Shown here: piece by piece, positions 8,454 to 17,406 of the stretch
Layout: the number at the start of each line of letters is the position of its first letter
Position numbering within the stretch: position 1 is the stretch's first letter
From: Deltaproteobacteria bacterium
GTDB taxonomy: Bacteria; Desulfobacterota; Binatia; DP-6
NCBI GenBank assembly: GCA_005888095.1
Contig: VBKF01000090.1
Span: forward strand, 1 to 64,000
Direction: 5' to 3'
Length of the DNA: 64,000 nt
Notes under the pieces: model-generated
What the model was told of the DNA's origin: nothing
The model's input: the letters and a program-made list of their open reading frames with translations, nothing else
The model's database searches: none
Program-made: the position numbers and the translations under genes

Positions 8454-10358
8454 TCACTGCACGTAGCCGAGGGCCCGGAGCCGATCGCCGAAGCTCGCAT
8501 CGTACCCCGAGGGCTGCGGTGGGGCTGGCACGGTCTCCCGCCAGCGCTGCAGGACCTGTCTCATCGAGTCGCCCTCGGGCGCGGTGCCGTATCGGTTCTC
8601 GCGCTCGGCGGGGTCGCGGCCGAGGTCGTAGAGCTCGAAGCGCCCGAGCGCGGGCGCGTGTATCAGCTTCCAGCCCGCCATGACGAGCGACAGGACCTCG
8701 ATACGGTTTCCCGCCGGCGCGATCCCCACGGCGGTCTCGGACACGGCGGCGCCGGCCCCTCCCCCGCGCAGCAGGTTACGACCCGGTAGGCCAGGGGGCG
8801 TGGCGATGCCCAGCAAGGCTGTGATCGTCGGGAAGAGATCGATGCCCTGGGCGAGGTCCGTGCGGCGTCCCGCACGGACTCCCGGGCCGAAGATCACGAG
8901 CGGGACCCGGATGGATTCCTGATAGAGCTGTGACCCGTGCCTGAGCCGCCCGTGTTCCTGGAACTCCTCGCCATGGTCGGCCGTCACGATGACGAGCGTG
9001 GAGTCCCGCACGCCGAAGGCCGCGAGGCCATCGAGCAGCATTGCGAGCTCTGCATCCCAGGCCCCGACCTCGCCGTGGTAGAGGTGCCGGAGATGCCCGA
9101 TCTCCGCCGCCGAGAGGGGCGGGGCTCCCTTCCTGTTCAGCGCGTCGGCCGTGTCCCGCACCCAGCCCGCGGCGATCGCGGGACGGACGCCCGCGGGGGC
9201 GGCCGGCCGGAACGCGGCGGGAGGCGTGTATGGATCGTGGGGCTCCATGTAGTGGAGGTAGGCGACGAAACGGTGGCCACGGTTGCGCTCCAGCCAGCGC
9301 AGGAACGTCCGGTTGACCGCTGCCGCCGGCGTCCAGTTCCGGCCCGCCGGGTCCCAGCTGAACTCCACGAACGTCTCGAAGCCCTGGGCCAGGTTGGTTG
9401 CCCGCGAGACGAGGGGATTGGCCGATACCCCCACCGTCGTGATGCCGGCGTGCGCTGCCTGCTCGGCCCACGTGGTCACCGCGTCGCTCAGCAGCTCTCC
9501 GCGGCCGCGCTCGTCGTCGTCGACCGGCTGGCTCCTCACCGCCCCGTGGCTGCGCGGATGCAGGCCGCTGAGGAGCGAGGCCACCGACGGGAGAGTCCAG
9601 CTCGACTGCGCGACGGCGTGCTCGAACACCAACCCTTCGGCCGCCAGGCGGTCGAGCGTAGGCGTCCGGCTCGGTTCGGCACCGTAGGCGCCGACGGCGT
9701 CCGCACGCAGCGTGTCGACCAGCAGCACGAGGACGTTCGGCGTCCCGGGCGCGGCCGGCTGCCGGTCACGCACGGTGTCGCGGACGGCCCGAACGCGGGT
9801 CCAACCCGGCGCCCCGGCGGGCGGCCGATCGCGGCGTTCGGCGACCGTCTCGAGCACGATCTCGACCGGGCGGTCGACGTCGAGCCCGAGGTCGATTCGC
9901 TCGTCGAACCAGCGCCGGTCGCGGTGGTGCGCGGCGGGGTTGACGAGCCGCTGGTACAGCCTGCGCCCGTCGACGGTCACGATGAAGCGCACGCCGCTCG
10001 CGCGCTCTCGCCGGCCTGGCGTGGTCTCCATGCCGGCACCGAAGCGCAGCGCGGCGCCGGCGGGCAACGTGGCGCGGAAGCGGATGCGGGCTCCGGGCGG
10101 CGCCACGATCGCCCGGCGCGCGCCGGCGCCGCGTAGCGGCTCCCCGGGCTGCACGACTCCCTGACGCACGAGGGCGTCGGGGGCCTCGGCCGCGACGTTG
10201 TCACGGTCGAACGCCGCGCTCAGGTCGGCGATCACGTCCTCGGTGACGATCCGCGCCGGAAGAGAGAACTCACGCGAGCGGAGTCGGACCCATACGACGG
10301 CGGCGCCGACGAGGAGCGCCACGCCCGCAGCCACTCGCCGACGGCCGTGCGGCGTCAT
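8454..10358 (-). CDS. Sulfatase-like hydrolase/transferase A (membrane-anchored, Thr-type)
   Basis: A 634-residue protein. Residues about 8-25 form a membrane anchor, residues about 30-200 a beta-rich extracytoplasmic domain shared with the two paralogues upstream, and residues 205 onward an alkaline-phosphatase-superfamily domain. Metal-site motifs are clear: LLVDTLRADAVGAYG and TADHGEEFQEHG. The nucleophile region reads SWTLPSVASLLSG. The Cys/Ser-x-Pro-x-Arg motif of formylglycine sulfatases is absent and Thr occupies the position, as in phosphoethanolamine and phosphoglycerol transferases. It may thus move or remove a phospho- or sulfo-group on a surface glycan. The start is ATG 10358, overlapping the upstream transferase stop. 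The protein ends LRALGYVQ, a C-terminal motif shared by all four such proteins here. Confidence 0.88.
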   Translation of the reverse strand: MTPHGRRRVAAGVALLVGAAVVWVRLRSREFSLPARIVTEDVIADLSAAFDRDNVAAEAPDALVRQGVVQPGEPLRGAGARRAIVAPPGARIRFRATLPAGAALRFGAGMETTPGRRERASGVRFIVTVDGRRLYQRLVNPAAHHRDRRWFDERIDLGLDVDRPVEIVLETVAERRDRPPAGAPGWTRVRAVRDTVRDRQPAAPGTPNVLVLLVDTLRADAVGAYGAEPSRTPTLDRLAAEGLVFEHAVAQSSWTLPSVASLLSGLHPRSHGAVRSQPVDDDERGRGELLSDAVTTWAEQAAHAGITTVGVSANPLVSRATNLAQGFETFVEFSWDPAGRNWTPAAAVNRTFLRWLERNRGHRFVAYLHYMEPHDPYTPPAAFRPAAPAGVRPAIAAGWVRDTADALNRKGAPPLSAAEIGHLRHLYHGEVGAWDAELAMLLDGLAAFGVRDSTLVIVTADHGEEFQEHGRLRHGSQLYQESIRVPLVIFGPGVRAGRRTDLAQGIDLFPTITALLGIATPPGLPGRNLLRGGGAGAAVSETAVGIAPAGNRIEVLSLVMAGWKLIHAPALGRFELYDLGRDPAERENRYGTAPEGDSMRQVLQRWRETVPAPPQPSGYDASFGDRLRALGYVQ

Positions 10359-11293
10359 CGCCCGGTCGTCCGGACCACACCCAGCCGCCGCACCGCTCGG
10401 AGCGTGGCGCTCGGGAGCAGCAACGCGGCAAGCGCACCGGCGGCGGGGCGGCTTGCCACCGTGCGCGGGCACTCGCGGAGCGCCCGGCCTGCGAGCCCGA
10501 TCGCCGTCGAGCGGTCCTCGGCGGCCATGGATGCGGCGTCGTACCAGTAGAGGCGGGCGCGGGCGGCCGCGCGGCTGAGGTGCGCCAGGCGGGGCATGTC
10601 GCTCTCGAGGTAGAGCCGGTCGACCACCCGCAAGCCGCCCTCGAGCACCTTGGCGCGTGCCGTGTTGTCGCCGTGCACCCGGTAGAGCGTGAGCTCCTCG
10701 TCGACGACCGCCACGGGGTACCGCCGGGCGAGGCGCAGCCAGAGGTCCCAGTCCTCGCACGCGTGCAGGGTGGCCTCGAAGGCGCCGACGGCCTCGAGGC
10801 AGGTGCGACGTACGAGCACGGACGCGAGGATGATGACGTTCCCGCGCATCAGCCGGGGCAGGATCCAGCCGGAGACCGCCCGGAGCGGCTTGCGGGTGAG
10901 GAGCTCGCGGCCCGCTGCGTCGATGAAGCGCGCCGCCGTGTAGCAGAGGCCTGCGGCCGGGTCGGCGGCGAGCGTGGCGACCTGCCGGGCGAGCTTCTCC
11001 GGCCGCCAGAGGTCGTCGGCATCGAGGAAGGCGACGAGCGGCCCCGACGACATGGCGATGCCCCGGTTGCGCGCCGCGGACCGTCCCGCTCGCGTCTGGA
11101 GAACGTAACGGATGCGGGGGTCATCTGCATGACCGCCCACCACGCGCCGGGTATCGTCGGTGGAGCCGTCGTCGACGATGACGAGCTCCCAGTCCTGGAA
11201 CGTCTGCCGGCGGACGCTGTCGATCGTCGCACCCAGCCAGCGTGCGCTGTTGTAGGTCCCGATGACGACGCTCACCGTGGGCATGGCGGTCAT
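10355..11293 (-). CDS. Family 2 glycosyltransferase
   Basis: A 312-residue cytoplasmic GT-A enzyme. The N-terminus is VSVVIGTYNSARWLGATIDS, followed by VIVDDGSTDDT and the metal-binding motif AFLDADDLW near residue 90, and a CEDWDLWLRLA acceptor-side motif near residue 185. The C-terminal third is helical. It probably adds one sugar to the growing glycan from an NDP-sugar donor. It sits between sulfatase-like A and B, overlapping both by 4 bases (ATGA), so the three are one translationally coupled unit. A second ATG three codons downstream (11284) is an alternative start. Sugar specificity cannot be read from the sequence. Confidence 0.9.
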   Translation of the reverse strand: MTAMPTVSVVIGTYNSARWLGATIDSVRRQTFQDWELVIVDDGSTDDTRRVVGGHADDPRIRYVLQTRAGRSAARNRGIAMSSGPLVAFLDADDLWRPEKLARQVATLAADPAAGLCYTAARFIDAAGRELLTRKPLRAVSGWILPRLMRGNVIILASVLVRRTCLEAVGAFEATLHACEDWDLWLRLARRYPVAVVDEELTLYRVHGDNTARAKVLEGGLRVVDRLYLESDMPRLAHLSRAAARARLYWYDAASMAAEDRSTAIGLAGRALRECPRTVASRPAAGALAALLLPSATLRAVRRLGVVRTTGR

Positions 11294-13179
11294 TCGACGT
11301 AGCCGAGGGCACGCAGCTTCTCGGGGAAAGCTGGATCGTAATACGTCATAACTGGCGGGGAGGGCGCAGCGGATTCCCAGGCCGCAAGCGTCTCGCGCAG
11401 CGCGGCCCCCTGCGGGACGGCGCCAAAGCGATCGTCGTGCTCGCCGGGATCGTGCGCGAGGTCGTAGAGCTCCGAACGCCCGAGCGCCGGCGCGTGGATC
11501 AGCTTCCACTCGGGCGTGCGGAGCGAGAGGAGTCGGGTCTCCGTCCCGTCGGGACCGATCGCGTTGCGGGTCTCGGAGATCGCCGGCCGAGCGGCGCGAG
11601 CGGCGAGCAGGTTCTGCCCTTCGAGCCCCGGTGGGGGCGGGAGCCCGAGCAGCGCGCTGACCGTCGGGAAGACGTCGATGCCCTGCGCCTGCTCGGCGAC
11701 GCGGCCGGGGACGATGCCGGGACCGGCGATGACCAGCGGAACGCGCAGCAGCTCGTCGTACAGCTGGGTGCCGTGCCCGAGGCGGCCATGCTCCTGGAAT
11801 TCCTCGCCGTGGTCCGCGGTCACCAGGATCACGGTCGATTCACGCACCCCGGCAGCCGCGAGCCCCTCGAGCAGACCGCCGAGCGCCGTGTCCCAGGTCC
11901 GCACCTCCGCCTGGTACAGCGCCCGGAGGTGGCCCACGGCTGCCGGCCCGAGGGGCGCGTGTCGGCCGTGGTTGATCGCCAGCATGAGGTCCTTCACGTG
12001 TCCACGCGCGACCGCGGGCGCAATGCCCTCCGGCGGGACCGGCCGCAGGGCGGCAGGTGGATCGTAGGGCTCGTGCGGCTCCATGTAGTGGAGGTAGGCG
12101 AGGAAGCGCCGGCCGGGGTTCTGGTGGAGCCAGTCGAGGAAGACGCCGTTCACGTCGCTCGCGCGCGCCTCCTCGCGGCTGTCCCGGTTCTCCGGCAGCG
12201 CGATGAAGGTCTCGAAGCCTCGCGCGAGGTTGGTTTCGCGGGAGACCACGAAGTTCGCCGACACGCCGATCGTCGTGATGCCGCCCTGCTCGGCGTGAGC
12301 GGCAAGGGTCGGCAGCGTGTCCGCGAGAAAGCTCGCCTGGACCCGGTCCCCGGTGAGGCCGTGGCTCGTCGGATGGAGGCCCGTGAAGATGGACGCGACC
12401 GAGGGCACCGTCCACGGCGCCTGGGCAATCGCGCTCTCGAACACGAGCCCTTGCCGCGCGAGCCGATCGAGGCTCGGGCTGGGGCTCGGGGCGGCACCGT
12501 AGCAACCGAGCTGGTCGGCGCGCAGCGTGTCCACCAGGAGGAGGAGCACGTTCGGCGCGTCGGGGCCCGCCGGCTGGCGGTCGCGGTGCGTCTGGTGGAG
12601 CACGCGCACGTGGCTCCAGCCCGGTATCCCGGACGGCCGACGCGCGGGCACGGCGACGTCCGTGCTGAGCGTGAGCTCTACCTCACGTTCGGCGAGGCGG
12701 CCCAGCTCGACGCGGTCGTCGAACCAGCGACGGTCGCGGTGGCTGGCGGCGGGGTCGATGGTGCGGGCGAAGACCTCCTCGCCGTCGATGCTCACCGAGA
12801 AGCGGATGCCGGCCAGGCGCGTGTCCCGGGTCGCGGGCCCCTGCACCCCGGTGCTCAGCTCGAGGGCGGCGTCGGCGGGAAGGCGGAGGCGATGGCGAAG
12901 GCGCGACGGCGGTGGCGCCAGGAGGGCGGGCCGGCGGCCGCCGTGCAGCTTGTAGTAGGGATTCGGCTCGAGCTCGCCCGCGCGGACGGGCGCATCGGAG
13001 GGCTCGGCCACCACGGCGCTGCGGTCGAGCGTTCCGGAGAGGTCGGCGACGACGTTCTCGATCGTGATGCGGGAGGGCAGGCGGAGCCGGGTCGAGCGGC
13101 GCGCGACGCGGTCGACCGCGAACGCGAGGGCGAGACAGAGCCCGACGGCGCTCACGACCGCGATCCGCGGGGGAGTCAT
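11290..13179 (-). CDS. Sulfatase-like hydrolase/transferase B (membrane-anchored, Thr-type)
   Basis: A 629-residue paralogue of the genes at 8454 and 13176. It has an N-terminal anchor (residues about 5-22), a beta-rich domain containing ASHRDRRWFDDRVEL, then the catalytic domain with LLVDTLRADQLGCYG, the nucleophile region APWTVPSVASIFTG (Thr where Cys or Ser is expected) and TADHGEEFQEHGRLGHG. It ends LRALGYVE. The family is usually annotated as sulfatase-like, but without the Cys/Ser-x-Pro-x-Arg motif it should not carry formylglycine. The ATG at 13179 overlaps the stop of paralogue C. Tandem position and shared domain order indicate duplication followed by divergence. Confidence 0.88.
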   Translation of the reverse strand: MTPPRIAVVSAVGLCLALAFAVDRVARRSTRLRLPSRITIENVVADLSGTLDRSAVVAEPSDAPVRAGELEPNPYYKLHGGRRPALLAPPPSRLRHRLRLPADAALELSTGVQGPATRDTRLAGIRFSVSIDGEEVFARTIDPAASHRDRRWFDDRVELGRLAEREVELTLSTDVAVPARRPSGIPGWSHVRVLHQTHRDRQPAGPDAPNVLLLLVDTLRADQLGCYGAAPSPSPSLDRLARQGLVFESAIAQAPWTVPSVASIFTGLHPTSHGLTGDRVQASFLADTLPTLAAHAEQGGITTIGVSANFVVSRETNLARGFETFIALPENRDSREEARASDVNGVFLDWLHQNPGRRFLAYLHYMEPHEPYDPPAALRPVPPEGIAPAVARGHVKDLMLAINHGRHAPLGPAAVGHLRALYQAEVRTWDTALGGLLEGLAAAGVRESTVILVTADHGEEFQEHGRLGHGTQLYDELLRVPLVIAGPGIVPGRVAEQAQGIDVFPTVSALLGLPPPPGLEGQNLLAARAARPAISETRNAIGPDGTETRLLSLRTPEWKLIHAPALGRSELYDLAHDPGEHDDRFGAVPQGAALRETLAAWESAAPSPPVMTYYDPAFPEKLRALGYVE

Positions 13180-15056
13180 TCGACGTATCCCAGCGCGCGC
13201 AGCTTCGCACGGAGATCTCGATCGCCCTCCGTCACCGGGGGCGCGGGAGGCGCCTCGGCCTCGAGCGCGGCGAGCTGCTGCAGGAAGGCCGCGGCCTGCG
13301 GCGCCGTCGCGAACCGGTCCTCTCGCTCCGCCGGATCGTGCTCGAGGTCGTAGAGCTCCGAGCGCCCGAGCGCGGGCGCGTGGATGAGCTTCCAGGATGG
13401 TGTGCGCAGGGAGACGAGCGCCGCTCCCGTGCCGTCGGGAAGGCGTCCGTTCAGAGTCTCCGAGACGACGGCACGAGGTTGCCGGGCGCCGAGCAGGTTC
13501 TGTCCCGGCAGCTCCGGGGACGGAGAGAGCTCCAGCAGGGCGGACACGGTGGGGAAGAGATCGATCCCCTGGGCCAGCTCGCTCACGCGCCCGGCGATCA
13601 TCCCGGGCCCCGCGATCACGAGGGGCACGTGCAACGTCTCCTCGTAGAGATGCGCGCCGTGCATCAGGCGTCCGTGCTCCTGGAACTCCTCCCCGTGATC
13701 CGCGGTGACCAGGACGACCGTGGACGTGCGCAGCCCGAGCTCGTCGAGCCGATGGAGGAGCACGCCGAGCGCGTCGTCCCAGGAACGGACCTCGGCGTCG
13801 TACAGGCGGCGCAGGTAGCGGACCTCCTGATCGGGCAGCAGCATCCCCTCGGCCGACAGGAGCTCGTGCACCCACTGGTCGAGATGGCCCGCAGCGACGC
13901 GCGGGCGGATGCCGGCGGGCGGCGGCGGGCGGTAGCGCGCGGGCGGCGTGTAGGGGTGATGCGGCTCCATGTAGTGAAGGTACGCGAGGAAGCGATAGCG
14001 TCGATTCGGGCGCAGCCAGCGGAGGAACGCCTCGTTGACCTCGCTGGCCGTCGCCCAGGTCTTCTCGCGCACCCGACCGTCGTCCCGTGGCGCGAGCTCC
14101 AGCTCCTCGAAGGTCTCGAACCCCTGCGCGTAGTTGGTCGCACGCGAGACCAGCGGGTTGGCCGAGATGCCGACCGTCGAGATGCCGGCGGCGGCGGCGT
14201 GCTCGGCCAGGGTGAGGAGCCTGTCGGGCAGGTACGCGGCGTGTCCGTCGTCGAGGGCGCCGGGGTCTCCGGTCACGCCGTGGCTGCGGACGGGTACCCC
14301 GGTCAGGAGCGAGGCGACGGAGGGCATCGTCCATGGGGCCTGCGCGATCGCGTTCTCGAACACGAGCCCTTCCCGCGCGAGCTGGTCGAGGGTCGGGCTG
14401 GCGCTCGGGGCGGCCCCGTACGGCCCGAGGCTGTCCGCACGCAGCGTGTCGACGAGGAGCACGAGCACGTTCCGGGCGGCCGGAGCGGCCGCCTGCCGCT
14501 CGCGCCGCGTGTCACGCACCACGCGCACGTGGCTCCAGCCCGCCGTGCCGCACGGCCGCCGCCCCGGGTCCGACGTCGAGGTCTCGAGGACGATCTCGAC
14601 CTCGCGATCGCCGAAGGCGCCGAGATCGACGCGCTCGTCGAACCAGCGACGGTCACGTCGCCGAGCGGCCGGGTTGACGGCGCGGGCGAAGAGCCCGCGT
14701 CCGTCGGCGGTCACCCTGAAGCGGACGTCGGCGGTCTTGGCATCGCGCCGGCCGTCGCCTTGCACGCCCACGCCGAAGCGGAGCGCAGCATGCGGGGGCA
14801 CACGCATGCGGTAGTGGAGCGAGGAGGGCGACGGCGTGACCATGGCCTCGCGCATACCCGCATCGGCGCGCAACTCGTGGCCCGGGTGGAACCTGGTGAG
14901 GGAGACGGGCATGTCGGGCGCGGGTGACAACTCGGCGACCAGCTCCTCGGTGTGGAGCTGGCTCGGCAAACGCTGGCTGCGGCCCCAGAAGAGGGCAAGG
15001 GCGGCCGCACCGGCCGCCGCCGCGAACGTGGCGGCGGCGCCCTGGCGCCACGTCAT
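13176..15056 (-). CDS. Sulfatase-like hydrolase/transferase C (membrane-anchored, Thr-type)
   Basis: A 626-residue third member of the tandem set: a hydrophobic N-terminus (residues 5-25), a beta-rich domain with RRRDRRWFDERVDLG, then LLVDTLRADSLGPYG, APWTMPSVASLLTG and TADHGEEFQEHGRLMHG. As in A and B, Thr sits in the nucleophile position. The C-terminus is LRALGYVE. The extracytoplasmic beta domain begins with an SQLHTEELVAELS segment that is recognisable in all three. It starts 13 bases after the stop of the fused glycosyltransferase upstream and probably belongs to the same transcript. The acceptor could be a surface polysaccharide or lipid. The sequence does not say which. Confidence 0.88.
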   Translation of the reverse strand: MTWRQGAAATFAAAAGAAALALFWGRSQRLPSQLHTEELVAELSPAPDMPVSLTRFHPGHELRADAGMREAMVTPSPSSLHYRMRVPPHAALRFGVGVQGDGRRDAKTADVRFRVTADGRGLFARAVNPAARRRDRRWFDERVDLGAFGDREVEIVLETSTSDPGRRPCGTAGWSHVRVVRDTRRERQAAAPAARNVLVLLVDTLRADSLGPYGAAPSASPTLDQLAREGLVFENAIAQAPWTMPSVASLLTGVPVRSHGVTGDPGALDDGHAAYLPDRLLTLAEHAAAAGISTVGISANPLVSRATNYAQGFETFEELELAPRDDGRVREKTWATASEVNEAFLRWLRPNRRYRFLAYLHYMEPHHPYTPPARYRPPPPAGIRPRVAAGHLDQWVHELLSAEGMLLPDQEVRYLRRLYDAEVRSWDDALGVLLHRLDELGLRTSTVVLVTADHGEEFQEHGRLMHGAHLYEETLHVPLVIAGPGMIAGRVSELAQGIDLFPTVSALLELSPSPELPGQNLLGARQPRAVVSETLNGRLPDGTGAALVSLRTPSWKLIHAPALGRSELYDLEHDPAEREDRFATAPQAAAFLQQLAALEAEAPPAPPVTEGDRDLRAKLRALGYVE

Positions 15057-15069
15057 CCGGCGGCCCCTC

Positions 15070-17406
15070 TCACGCGCGCCGTCGCCACGCGCGCACCGCG
15101 GGCAGGGAGGCGAGGAAGCGCACGGTCGGATGGAACCGCAGGCGCCCGAGCGCCCCGCCGCGCGCCGCCCGCGAGTCGTCCAGCGCCGACTTGAGGGTGT
15201 CCTTCATCCGTGCCGGCCAGAGCCAGCCCCTGGCGAGAGCGAAGCGGTAGTAGGGAAGGAGGAGGTTCCTGATCGCGAAGTACGCCAGCGTCCGCCAGCT
15301 CGTGTGGTACGGGTCGATGGCTCCCGTGATCGGCGAGCTGCGCACCCCGGCGACGGCTTGCGCAGCGAGTGCGCGCGCGAGACCGTCCGGGAGGGCAAGG
15401 CGGGGCGCCGTCGCGCACCGCCGCCTGGCCTCCGCCAGCAGCGTCACGAGGCGATCGCCCATCTGCTCGCGGCGGAATTGCTCGCTGACCCGCGCGCGCC
15501 CGCAGGCACCCAGCGATCGGCGCCGCTCCGGGTCGCCGAGCAGCTCGTGGAGCGCCCGGGCGTAGGCCTCGGCGTCGCGGTCGTCGCCGGTCACCGGCAG
15601 CAGGACTCCGCAGTCGGGTGTCACCAGCTCGCGCTGGCCCCCGACGTCGGTCCCGACGACGCAGACGCCACTGGCCATGGCCTCGAAGAGGCCGACCGAG
15701 ATCCCCTCGTAGCGGGACGGGAGGAAGAACACGTCCGCAGCCTGCAGCAGCCGGCGCACGCGGTGCGGCGGCTGGGGACCGAGGAGGCGCACGCGGTCCG
15801 CGAGGCCGTGCCGGCGGACGAACGCTCGCAGCGCGGGCCGATCTGGCCCATCGCCCGCGACGAGCGCGACGAACGACACGCCGGCGTCTCGCAGTCGGCG
15901 CATCGTCTCGGCGAACACGAGTGGCCGCTTCTGCGGGCAGAGCCGGGCCGCGTACACGATGAGCGCCACGCCGTCATCCAGGCCCACCTCCGCGCGCAGC
16001 GCCGCACCCGCGGCGGGATCCGGGCGCCAGGCGGCCACGTCGACGTTCGTGTGACAGACCTCGATCATCGACGCGTCGGCGCCGCGGCCGACCAGCCACT
16101 GCTTGAGGTAGCTGGAGGAGACGATGTTCAGGTCGAGCAGCCCCTGACAGTCCACGACGAGGCGCGGGAACCCGCCCTCGGTCCCGTCTTCCTCCACGAC
16201 GTGGCAGTAGTCCACGACGGCGACGCCGGGGCAGGAGGCGCGGAGGTAGGGCAGCGCGAGGTACGCCAGGAGGGAGTGCGAGAGCACGACCGCGTCCACA
16301 CCCCGCGACACGGTCAGGTAGCGGAGAAAGCGCGGGTAGTCCGCCGGCCGGAGGAAGTGCGGCAGGACGAACACGTCCGGCGTCTGGCTCGCAAACGCCG
16401 GCAGCCAGCTCTGGTCTCCATCCTGCGTCGCTGCGACCGTCACCTCCCATCCGCGCCCTGCGAGCTCGGTCACCAGATCGAGATTGAACTTGTCCGCCCC
16501 GCCGGCGGTGAGCCAGGGCACGAGCACGAGCAGCCGAGGCTTCGTCTTGCGCAGCCGGTTGGTCCACGGCAGCTCGTCACGCAGCGTCGCGCCCGCCCCC
16601 GCGGGGCGCGGAAGGCCGCTCCGCCACAGCCGCGGGTACTTCCGACGCAGGTCCCGGCGGAAGGCGCGCCGCCGCCGCCGATCGTCGAGGTTGGACCAAC
16701 CGCGGTGGGGTCCAGGGCGCCGCCGATACCAGTTCAGGAATTCGGGGACGGTCACGCCCCAGTGGCCGTGGTCGGCCGCCCGCAGCCAGAAGTCCCAGTC
16801 CTCGAGGCCGTCCCTGATGCGCTCGTCGTGGCCGCCGATGGCCAGGTAGACGTCGCGGCGGATCATGGCCGCCGGCTCGACGAGGTTCTCGCGCAGGAAC
16901 GCGTCTCCCTCGTGGAAGCCCCGCCGCCAGAGGTAGTGGGCCGCCCCGAAGCCGACGCAGTAGCCCTTGGCGAACGCGAATTCCGGACGGGACTCGAGGC
17001 ACCACAGGGACTTCTCCACGGCCGTCGGCTCGAGGAGGTCGTCGCCGTCGAGCTGCTGGACGTAGGCGGCCCGCGCCGCGCTCACCGCCGTGTTGCGGGC
17101 GGCGCTGAGGCCGCGGTTCTCCGGGTGGCGGAGCACGCGCACCCGCCGGTCGCGAGCCTGCTGTGCCTCGATGCGAGCGCGCGACGCGGGGTTGGTGGAG
17201 CCGTCGTCGACGATGATCCACTCCCACTGCTGGAACGACTGGCGGAAGACGCTCTCGGCCGTCTCCTCGAGCTCGGGGCCCGGGTTGAAGAGCGGCGTGA
17301 CGATCGACACCGCGGGGGGCGCATCGTCGGCCGGTGCGTAATCGAAGCGGGGCCGCTCGCGCGCCGCGGGCGTGTGGTCGAAGTCGGGCGCCGCCGGGTC
17401 GATCAT
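15070..17406 (-). CDS. Two-domain glycosyltransferase, family 2 fused to family 4
   Basis: A 778-residue protein. Residues about 30-280 are a GT-A domain (SIVTPLFNPGPELEETAESV, IIVDDGSTN, QLDGDDLLEP, DGLEDWDFWLRAADHG). Residues about 288-690 are a GT-B domain beginning LLVLVPWLTAGGADKFNLDL, with ARLCPQKRPLVFAETMRRL and the nucleotide-sugar loop SRYEGISVGLFEAMASG. The last 90 residues are a basic helical tail, possibly for membrane association. Two catalytic domains suggest consecutive addition of two sugars. The ATG at 17406 overlaps the stop of the next upstream transferase (ATGA). Confidence 0.9.
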   Translation of the reverse strand: MIDPAAPDFDHTPAARERPRFDYAPADDAPPAVSIVTPLFNPGPELEETAESVFRQSFQQWEWIIVDDGSTNPASRARIEAQQARDRRVRVLRHPENRGLSAARNTAVSAARAAYVQQLDGDDLLEPTAVEKSLWCLESRPEFAFAKGYCVGFGAAHYLWRRGFHEGDAFLRENLVEPAAMIRRDVYLAIGGHDERIRDGLEDWDFWLRAADHGHWGVTVPEFLNWYRRRPGPHRGWSNLDDRRRRRAFRRDLRRKYPRLWRSGLPRPAGAGATLRDELPWTNRLRKTKPRLLVLVPWLTAGGADKFNLDLVTELAGRGWEVTVAATQDGDQSWLPAFASQTPDVFVLPHFLRPADYPRFLRYLTVSRGVDAVVLSHSLLAYLALPYLRASCPGVAVVDYCHVVEEDGTEGGFPRLVVDCQGLLDLNIVSSSYLKQWLVGRGADASMIEVCHTNVDVAAWRPDPAAGAALRAEVGLDDGVALIVYAARLCPQKRPLVFAETMRRLRDAGVSFVALVAGDGPDRPALRAFVRRHGLADRVRLLGPQPPHRVRRLLQAADVFFLPSRYEGISVGLFEAMASGVCVVGTDVGGQRELVTPDCGVLLPVTGDDRDAEAYARALHELLGDPERRRSLGACGRARVSEQFRREQMGDRLVTLLAEARRRCATAPRLALPDGLARALAAQAVAGVRSSPITGAIDPYHTSWRTLAYFAIRNLLLPYYRFALARGWLWPARMKDTLKSALDDSRAARGGALGRLRFHPTVRFLASLPAVRAWRRRA

